Assembly: GCA_947503555.1 (NCBI GenBank)
Contig: CANNEE010000010.1
Span: forward strand, 1 to 64,000
Direction: 5' to 3'
Length of the DNA stretch: 64,000 bases
Source of the DNA: an uncultured Shewanella sp.
GTDB lineage: Bacteria > Pseudomonadota > Gammaproteobacteria > Enterobacterales > Shewanellaceae
Shown here: positions 57,957 to 64,000 of the stretch, piece by piece
Layout of the letters: the number at the start of each line of letters is the position of its first letter
Position numbering within the stretch: position 1 is the first letter of the stretch
Translations under genes and position numbers: made by a program
The notes under the pieces: generated by a model
Databases searched by the model: none
Told to the model about the DNA's origin: nothing
What the model saw: the letters and a program-made list of their open reading frames with translations, nothing else

Positions 57957-58349
57957 ATGAACCTTTTTTATTCTATCGCCGCAGTGATCTGTTTGTGCGC
58001 CTGTGTCAGTCATTTTTATTTTGGTTATCGGCGTCAGGTGGTTCCAATGTTGGAAAGTCCTTTTGATTTAGACGCTAAGACGAGTCTAGTGACCACTTAT
58101 CATGGGGTGTCTGTTTTTCTATCGCTATCGACCTTGGTGATTATCGCCTGTGCATTTGAGGTGATCTCTTCCATGCATGGTTTTGGCTTAGTGCTATTTA
58201 TCGCCATGAATTACGGTATTTTGGGTATTTGGCAGATCTATATTGCCAAGATGAGTGACTTGGAAAAGCCGTTTAAAAGTCAGTTTCAATGGATGCTCTA
58301 TATGTTGATAGCTGTGTTTAGTCTATTGGGTCTTTACACTAGTCATTGA
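57957..58349 (+). CDS. Small four-helix membrane protein, unknown function
   Basis: A 130-aa protein with membrane segments at about 1-20, 43-68, 72-95 and 106-128. No family recognised. I chose the ATG at 57957 with AAGGA six bases upstream; the open frame from 57894 would place a hydrophilic tail before the first helix. Its last 11 bases overlap the end of the convergent gene on the other strand. Confidence 0.65.
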   Translation: MNLFYSIAAVICLCACVSHFYFGYRRQVVPMLESPFDLDAKTSLVTTYHGVSVFLSLSTLVIIACAFEVISSMHGFGLVLFIAMNYGILGIWQIYIAKMSDLEKPFKSQFQWMLYMLIAVFSLLGLYTSH

Positions 58350-59109
58350 TTTCTTGATTCACCGAAAGCCCGTAACGATTAGCTAATCTTGATAACTCTC
58401 CCGATTCGGTCAGCCTATCGATTAAAGATTGCAGCTTTTGTTGGGAGAGCGGGCTTAGGTTTCGTAATACAATATTGTGATGATAGTGCTGCTCCCATTG
58501 GGGGGAAATTTGTAGGTGACGCTTTTTCTCTGGAAATTTAGCGAGAAAATACCTTAAATAGGAGTCTGTCACCGGTGCTATGTCACCACGCTTTTTTAAT
58601 ATGTTATCTATTAGTGCTTTTGTTGAGCTAACATATTGTATCTTTATATTTTTATTCTTGTTTTGGTCTTTTAGCAGTGGATAGTGATAGCCTCTAACAA
58701 GCAGAATATTCTTCTTTTCAAGCTGTTCGAAGTAACCGCTTCCCATCGCCCTTTCTTTTAGTGCTATGTAACGCTCTCCGTCTTTGATATTGATGGGAGT
58801 AAAGCTGACATCGGCTTCTGACCAGCCCCATTGTGGGTTTTCAAACAGCAACATATCAAAACGTCCTAAAGCAAAAGCTTGATGGCGTTTCTCTATGCTG
58901 GTGGGCACGAACTTAAACTCAAATTCATTTTGCATTGCGTTGAGTACTTCAATGATGTCTAAGGTGAGCCCGGTATAGCCGACAATGCTCTCTTCTACAT
59001 AGGGGGCAAACGCATAACCGCCCACATAAACCTTAGCTAGTGCATGGGCTTTGGCGGAGCAGCTAAGCAACAAAATGACAGTGATTAAGAGCAGTTTTAC
59101 TTTTGTCAT
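58339..59109 (-). CDS. Periplasmic solute-binding-like protein (SBP family 3 fold)
   Basis: A 256-aa protein with a signal peptide (about 1-24, KLLLITVILLLSCSAKAHA) and the fold of amino-acid-binding periplasmic proteins: YAFAPYVEE and LTLDIIEVLNAM near the start, RFDMLLFENP, the hinge region and the C-terminal LIDRLTESGELSRLANRYG. No transporter genes accompany it, so it may be a free-standing sensor or binding protein; such orphans are common in marine gammaproteobacteria. A nearby cysteine in the signal is not a proper lipobox. The ATG at 59109 lacks a strong ribosome binding site. Confidence 0.75.
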   Translation of the reverse strand: MTKVKLLLITVILLLSCSAKAHALAKVYVGGYAFAPYVEESIVGYTGLTLDIIEVLNAMQNEFEFKFVPTSIEKRHQAFALGRFDMLLFENPQWGWSEADVSFTPINIKDGERYIALKERAMGSGYFEQLEKKNILLVRGYHYPLLKDQNKNKNIKIQYVSSTKALIDNILKKRGDIAPVTDSYLRYFLAKFPEKKRHLQISPQWEQHYHHNIVLRNLSPLSQQKLQSLIDRLTESGELSRLANRYGLSVNQEIND

Positions 59110-59408
59110 AGTAAGCAATTCAACTTAAAACTAGTTTTAAGTATATCAAAGGGTTCTCTGTCTGCTTTTTTCATTGTTCTCTGTCTGCTTTTTTCATTGT
59201 TCTCTTTCTGTTCATGGGGCTTGGGTGAACTTAAGTTTTATGTGTGCTTAGGTCACAAATCGGTATATAGGTCAGTTGATACTCCTTTAATATCTTCTAA
59301 ACTAACATGAACATATATATGCACTGAAAGTGACAGGTTGCTCGTACTAATTGTTGAGCTTGGTGGCTGTTGGTTCCTATGACAGCTCAGGTTAATTGGG
59401 GAAAATTT

Positions 59409-61481
59409 ATGAGACTGACGATAAAGCTAAAGCTAATACTGACGGTAGGTATAGGCCTATTCGCAATGATGGCATTTTTTATATTCAGTATGATAACTAC
59501 TGAAAATGAGGTGTTAAGTGCAGAAAAGGCTAATGTTAGTGATAAAGTCGAGTCTCTACTAAAGAGTAACCTCAAGGGCCAGGTCGATACGGTTTCATTA
59601 TCGATTCAAGATCTCTATGAAGCTTCAAAGCTAGAAACGATTAAGAAAAACCTCACAATTGAAGCTAACAACTTCATTGAGACACTGAGTAATATTCACT
59701 CCAATAGTACATCGCAAGAAGCCGCTAAACAGAGTGTTATCTCCTTTATCAATGAACATCATTGGAATGATGGGCGTTATCTGTTTGCCTATGATGCCGA
59801 TACCATAGTGAATGCTGCCAATGGTGCCGATCTCTATATTATCGGTGAGAGTAGCTATGATCTAAAAGACAATAAAGGTAACTACTACGCAAGGGACATC
59901 GTGGCCGCGGCCAAGAAAAATGATATAGGTTTTAGTAGCTACTATTTCCTTAATCCTGTCACTGGCAAGGTTGAGGAAAAAATATCCGTTTCTTTCTACT
60001 TTAAGCCGCTCAATATAGTTGTCGCTACAGGTGAATACGTTAGTACCTTTAAGAAACAGCAACAAGAAGCCGTGTTAAGCGCAGTGGTTAAAGCGCGTTT
60101 TGGTGCCAATGGTTACTTTTGGATACAAGATACTAAAGGCGTGATTTTAGTTCATCCTAAGTCAGAGATTGTTGGCAAAGTTGTCGATAACACGGCTAAG
60201 GTTGCCCAAGCAATAAAAGGTGGCAACGAACTCTTTATCGACCTCGCATTTACCAACCCTGCAACCAACAAGCATGAAGATAAGATTATCTATGCAAGAA
60301 AGATCCTTCCTGAGTGGGATTGGATTATCGGTACCGGGGCGTATCGCAGCGATATCACCGCGATACAAGATGGCCTGACCAACGCAACTAAATCTATCTT
60401 TGATGATGAAGTGGCTAAGAGCATTGGTTTTTCAGGTGTATTGTTTGTTTTAACCTTGCTTGCGTCGATTTTTATCGTCAGCCGCATTATCAAAGAGTTA
60501 GTGATCCTTAAGGAGCGTATCGATGTGCTGTCTACGGGCGAAGCGGATCTGACTTCAAGGTTAGAGATAGTGTCTAAAGATGAGCTTGGCCAGATAAGTG
60601 AGTCGGTGAATAACTTTGTCGCTTATTTGCAACGCATGATGCTAGATGTTTCTAAGTCAACGGAACATATTACCGCTGAACTAATTCAGTTAAATCAGCA
60701 GGCTGAGCGTAATACTCAGGCGCTAGATACTCACTCTGCTGAAACAGAGTTAGCTGTGACAGCGATTACTGAGATGAGCTCTACTGCTGAGACAGTGGCT
60801 CAAAGTGCTGTGCAAACCTCGGCCAGTACAGATAAGGCTAATGAGCAAGCCAGCGAGTCTAAGCAGACGGTTATTGATGCATCTCAAAGTGTGAGAGCCT
60901 TAGTGACCGAAATGGAAGAGGCTTCGGCAAGTATCAATACCATGAATGCCAATACTCAACAGATAGCCACTGTGCTTAAGGTGATAGGCGAGATTGCCGA
61001 GCAGACTAACCTACTTGCCCTTAACGCTGCGATTGAGGCGGCCCGTGCTGGTGAGCAAGGTCGAGGCTTTGCTGTGGTTGCTGATGAGGTGAGAACCCTT
61101 GCTGCAAGAACCCAAACTAGCACTGGCGAGATCAATGAAATTTTGCAAACTCTGCTACAAGGCTCCTCAGCTGCGGTGAAGAAAATGGATGAAACCAAGC
61201 AAAGCTGTGAACTGGTTGCTAATAATACCGCTCGTGTTACCGAAGGGTTGGATGCTATGGCTGATTCTATCTTAGAGATTACCGATTTGAGCTCGCAAAT
61301 TGCAACGGCGGCAGAGGAACAAAGCTCTGTTACTGAAGAGATAAACCGCAATATGGTGACCATTCAAGGAACAGTGAATGAGCTCAATGAGAATGGCCAA
61401 CAAGCTGCTGCGAGTACTCAAAATCTCGTGGATGCCAATGATCAACTGACAGCTCTGGTAGGTAAGTTTAGATTGAGCTAA
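59409..61481 (+). CDS. Methyl-accepting chemotaxis protein with double Cache sensor (first of a pair)
   Basis: A 690-aa chemoreceptor. Residues 7-29 are the first membrane helix; 30-335 are a periplasmic double-Cache sensor with two related units ([12 protein letters not shown] and [12 protein letters not shown] as hallmarks); a second helix at about 337-360 is followed by a HAMP linker and the signalling coiled coil, with the conserved tip [20 protein letters not shown] (about 537-556). No receptor-tail pentapeptide for CheR is seen. The ATG at 59409 has GGGGA six bases upstream; the frame is open from 59370. Ligand unknown; Cache sensors bind small carboxylates, amino acids and amines. Confidence 0.9.
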   Translation: MRLTIKLKLILTVGIGLFAMMAFFIFSMITTENEVLSAEKANVSDKVESLLKSNLKGQVDTVSLSIQDLYEASKLETIKKNLTIEANNFIETLSNIHSNSTSQEAAKQSVISFINEHHWNDGRYLFAYDADTIVNAANGADLYIIGESSYDLKDNKGNYYARDIVAAAKKNDIGFSSYYFLNPVTGKVEEKISVSFYFKPLNIVVATGEYVSTFKKQQQEAVLSAVVKARFGANGYFWIQDTKGVILVHPKSEIVGKVVDNTAKVAQAIKGGNELFIDLAFTNPATNKHEDKIIYARKILPEWDWIIGTGAYRSDITAIQDGLTNATKSIFDDEVAKSIGFSGVLFVLTLLASIFIVSRIIKELVILKERIDVLSTGEADLTSRLEIVSKDELGQISESVNNFVAYLQRMMLDVSKSTEHITAELIQLNQQAERNTQALDTHSAETELAVTAITEMSSTAETVAQSAVQTSASTDKANEQASESKQTVIDASQSVRALVTEMEEASASINTMNANTQQIATVLKVIGEIAEQTNLLALNAAIEAARAGEQGRGFAVVADEVRTLAARTQTSTGEINEILQTLLQGSSAAVKKMDETKQSCELVANNTARVTEGLDAMADSILEITDLSSQIATAAEEQSSVTEEINRNMVTIQGTVNELNENGQQAAASTQNLVDANDQLTALVGKFRLS

Positions 61482-61496
61482 TAGCTAATTACTTAA

Positions 61497-61534
61497 GAAG
61501 CCCGCCTTGTTCAGTACAATGGCGGGCTTTTTGT
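61497..61534 (+). terminator. Terminator after the first chemoreceptor
   Basis: Stem AAGCCCGCC / GGCGGGCTT with a 14-base loop and a T-run. Confidence 0.85.
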
Positions 61535-61707
61535 TGAATATATCAAATAATCAGTGCAGATATTATCTTGCATTTACTCTCAAAAAACGAAATACACAAT
61601 GATGGCTCACATATCTTAATGACTTTACTTGTGTTAATTGTCTATTTGCCTAAAGCTATTCATTAGATTTTTCTGATGATTTGATTTCAGGGCAAAGGCA
61701 GGCTCAC

Positions 61708-63783
61708 ATGAACATTACTATCAGGTCAAAGTTAGTCATTTTAATTTGTTTATTGTTATTGATAATTAGCTGTTTTTTTATTGGTAACATGATGCTTATC
61801 CAGCGAGCCGTTCTTGCTCAAGAAGAGGCCAATGTCAATGAGAAAGTAGAAGAACTGATCAAAAATAATCTTAAAGGTCAGCTAGATACTATTAGTCTCT
61901 CCATTGAAGATTTTTACCAGCAATCTTTAGTCGATAATATTAAGGCCGAGTTGGCCGAAGAAATATCCTCGTTAAAATCAGCCATAGAAAGAATGTATGA
62001 AAACGATCTCACCGATGAGCCAGAGATGCTTATTTATACCTTTCTCAATGAGTATCGCTGGCAAGGTGGACGCTATCTTTTTGCCTATGATGCTGAGACG
62101 TTGGCGAACGAAGCGTCGGGTACAGATAAGGTCGCGATGGGAAATAGTTACAACGCTCAAGATGAGAAAGGTAATTATTATGCGAGGGATATTGTCAATG
62201 CGGCTAAACAGCATGAGATTGGCTACTCAAGTTATTTCTTTTCAAATCCCAAAACTGGGTTAGTCGAAGAGAAGCTTTCGGTATCATTTCTTTTTAAGCC
62301 AATGAACCTAGTGATAGGTACTGGGGAATATATCAGTACGCTACGTCAGGATAAGATTCGAGCGAGCTTACATGCGATAGGCTCTGCTAAATATGGCAAA
62401 CATGGCTTTTTCTGGGTTCAAGATAAGCAGGGTAAGATTTTAGTTCATGGTGATAAGGACTTAGTGGGCCAAAAGACTGGAACCTCTAAGGCGGTTGTTG
62501 ATGGGCTAAAAAACCATGGGGAAACTTTTATTCGCTTTGCTGAGCAACAAGGTGCATCAGCAGGGGTTGATAATTCAGGTAATAAGATAATTTATGCGAG
62601 AGAGATATTACCTGAATGGGGCTGGACTATAGCGACTCAAACCTATGAGAGTGATATTACCCAAATTCAGTCAAGTTTAACCGATGCGACTAAGGAGATT
62701 TTTAATGAGAAGGTATATCACTCGATAACGGTTGCCGTGGTATTTCTTGTTATCTCTTTGTTTATTTGTGTTTATCTGCTTAATATCATTATTACCGAAA
62801 TGAAGGTGTTGCGAAGCAGCATTGATAATCTTTCAAGTGGTGAAGCGGATCTGACGATAAGGCTAGATACACGCTCTAAGGATGAATTGGGTGATATTAG
62901 CCGTGCAGTGAACCAATTTATCATCTATTTACAATCTATTATGTTGGAGTTGTCTGAGTCGTCAAAACATATCACGCAAGAAATTAACCAGCTACATGAT
63001 CAGACAGAGCGAAATGCTCAAGCGTTAGCCAGCCATAGGCAGGAAACTGAGTTGGCGGTTACCGCTATTTCGCAAATGAGTGCTACCGCACAAACTGTTG
63101 CCCATAGTGCAGCGAAATCTGCCTCGGTGACACAAGATGCTAGCAGTGAAGCAAAGGTTTCGAGAAAGAAAGTCGATAACGCCTCATCAAGTGTGCTTGC
63201 CCTCGTTAACGAGATGGAAGGAGCCTCCCATAACATCAATATTATGAGTGACAATACTCAGCAGATCGAAGGCGTGCTTGAGGTTATAGGCTCGATAGCC
63301 GAGCAAACGAACTTACTGGCTCTCAATGCAGCGATAGAGGCGGCTAGAGCGGGTGAGCAAGGGCGTGGCTTTGCCGTGGTTGCCGATGAAGTCAGGACTC
63401 TTGCGTCTCGAACTCAGGCTAGCACAGCAGAAATCGAGACCATATTAAAGACCTTAAGCTCGGATGCATCTCAAGCCGTTAATGTGATGGCTCAAACCCA
63501 AAATACCTGTCAGCAGGTGGCACACAATACTGAGGATGTTACTACTAGCCTAGATGCGATGTCCGAGTCTATTCAGTATATTAATGAACTAGGCTCACAG
63601 ATAGCTTCTGCATCCGATGAGCAAAGTCGAGTGGCTGAAGAAGTTAATCGAAACATGCATACAATAGAGAGTATGGCACAAGCGTTGTCGACAAATGGCC
63701 AGCAAACGATAACGAGCGCGGATAGGTTGACCAATACTAATCAGCAGCTAGCTCAGTTGGTGAAAAAGTTTAAGTTAGTTTAA
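61708..63783 (+). CDS. Methyl-accepting chemotaxis protein with double Cache sensor (second of a pair)
   Basis: A 691-aa chemoreceptor, paralogous to the preceding one over its whole length. Membrane helices at about 9-31 and 340-362 enclose a double-Cache sensor ([24 protein letters not shown]); then HAMP and the coiled coil with the same hairpin tip. The sensors differ much more than the signalling parts, as expected after duplication and ligand divergence. The ATG at 61708 follows AAAGGCAGG; a TTG at 61681 is in frame. Each gene has its own terminator, so they are separate transcription units. Confidence 0.9.
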   Translation: MNITIRSKLVILICLLLLIISCFFIGNMMLIQRAVLAQEEANVNEKVEELIKNNLKGQLDTISLSIEDFYQQSLVDNIKAELAEEISSLKSAIERMYENDLTDEPEMLIYTFLNEYRWQGGRYLFAYDAETLANEASGTDKVAMGNSYNAQDEKGNYYARDIVNAAKQHEIGYSSYFFSNPKTGLVEEKLSVSFLFKPMNLVIGTGEYISTLRQDKIRASLHAIGSAKYGKHGFFWVQDKQGKILVHGDKDLVGQKTGTSKAVVDGLKNHGETFIRFAEQQGASAGVDNSGNKIIYAREILPEWGWTIATQTYESDITQIQSSLTDATKEIFNEKVYHSITVAVVFLVISLFICVYLLNIIITEMKVLRSSIDNLSSGEADLTIRLDTRSKDELGDISRAVNQFIIYLQSIMLELSESSKHITQEINQLHDQTERNAQALASHRQETELAVTAISQMSATAQTVAHSAAKSASVTQDASSEAKVSRKKVDNASSSVLALVNEMEGASHNINIMSDNTQQIEGVLEVIGSIAEQTNLLALNAAIEAARAGEQGRGFAVVADEVRTLASRTQASTAEIETILKTLSSDASQAVNVMAQTQNTCQQVAHNTEDVTTSLDAMSESIQYINELGSQIASASDEQSRVAEEVNRNMHTIESMAQALSTNGQQTITSADRLTNTNQQLAQLVKKFKLV

Positions 63784-63827
63784 TAGTGATTGTCTAACTT
63801 TGTCTTTAAAAGGTTTAATGGCTGAAA

Positions 63828-63858
63828 GCAAAAACGCAGGCCTAGCCTGCGTTTTTAC
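63828..63858. terminator. Bidirectional terminator between the second chemoreceptor and ydbL
   Basis: Stem AAAAACGCAGGC / GCCTGCGTTTTT with a short loop; A-run and T-run on both sides. Confidence 0.9.
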
Positions 63859-63866
63859 TATTGTCA

Positions 63867-64000
63867 CTATTTCTTTTGCCACTTTCCTTGGCTGGTTTGA
63901 ATATAGTTACCTTTCTCGGTTGCTTTAATCGCTTTCTGGCCAGCTAACTTAGCCACATCTTCAGTGGAGATATTGTTCTTTTTAGCGATTTTTTGATAAT
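63867..64000 (-). CDS. YdbL (DUF1318) family protein, 3' end only
   Basis: The frame ends at a TAG at 63867-63869 and runs open to the window edge. The 44 visible residues end YQKIAKKNNISTEDVAKLAG, then QKAIKATEKGNYIQTSQGKWQKK, which matches the C-terminus of E. coli YdbL. The family is periplasmic and encoded next to YdbH/YnbE, which together bridge inner and outer membranes; YdbL acts with them in E. coli. The rest of the operon would be to the right. Confidence 0.75.
   Translation of the reverse strand, partial: YQKIAKKNNISTEDVAKLAGQKAIKATEKGNYIQTSQGKWQKK

Overview
The window comes from a gammaproteobacterium, almost certainly a marine Shewanella. The protein sequences are Shewanella/Vibrio-like (HubP-type FimV, DUF4212 plus solute symporter pair, DUF3360 transporter, DUF3465 protein). 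Gene order follows E. coli neighbourhoods: sixA-smrB-prmB-aroC-yfcL-mnmC-fabB, pdxB-asd-fimV-truA-folC-dedD-cvpA-purF, yfbV-ackA-pta with yfcC, and pflA-pflB-focA with ycaO. No rRNA, tRNA, CRISPR array or prophage was found.

Layout. Positions 1-465 hold the 5' part of a minus-strand secreted protein made of 13-residue tandem repeats, with a hairpin over its ribosome binding site. Next are a large periplasmic-propeller PAS/GGDEF/EAL signalling protein and an M16 zinc protease (0.5-7.8 kb). From 8 to 17.9 kb lies the sixA/smrB/prmB/aroC/NAD-kinase-like/yfcL block, an accessory Sel1-like gene with a relic of a REP-associated transposase, a MnmC whose methyltransferase half has decayed, and fabB. 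From 18 to 28.8 kb run pdxB, asd, fimV/hubP, a small MITE, then truA-folC-dedD-cvpA-purF. From 28.9 to 35 kb there are a GNAT acetyltransferase, an acetate-type symporter pair under probable PdhR and CRP control, a small OB-like protein and a repeat-free lipoprotein.

From 35 to 58 kb is the mixed-acid fermentation centre: pta, ackA, yfbV, pflA, pflB, a DUF3360 membrane protein, focA, a CBS protein, a LysR regulator, ycaO and yfcC. Pyruvate would be split by PflB (activated by PflA) into acetyl-CoA and formate; Pta-AckA makes ATP and acetate; FocA, perhaps with the DUF3360 protein, moves formate or a related anion. Near-identical palindromes of the PdhR type sit upstream of pflB and the DUF3360 gene, and a third upstream of the acetate symporter, so the set looks like one pyruvate-responsive regulon.

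The most notable element is an accessory insertion at about 49.6-54.3 kb, between this centre and ycaO: a retron defence system with an ATPase-TOPRIM (OLD-like) effector gene, a msr-msd noncoding RNA and a reverse transcriptase, all on the minus strand. The RNA is recognisable from a perfect 14-bp inverted repeat (a1/a2), one arm of which lies inside the end of the effector reading frame. The island is flanked by hairpin-rich intergenic repeats.

The window closes with a periplasmic solute-binding-like protein, two tandem paralogous methyl-accepting chemotaxis proteins and the 3' end of a YdbL (DUF1318) gene.
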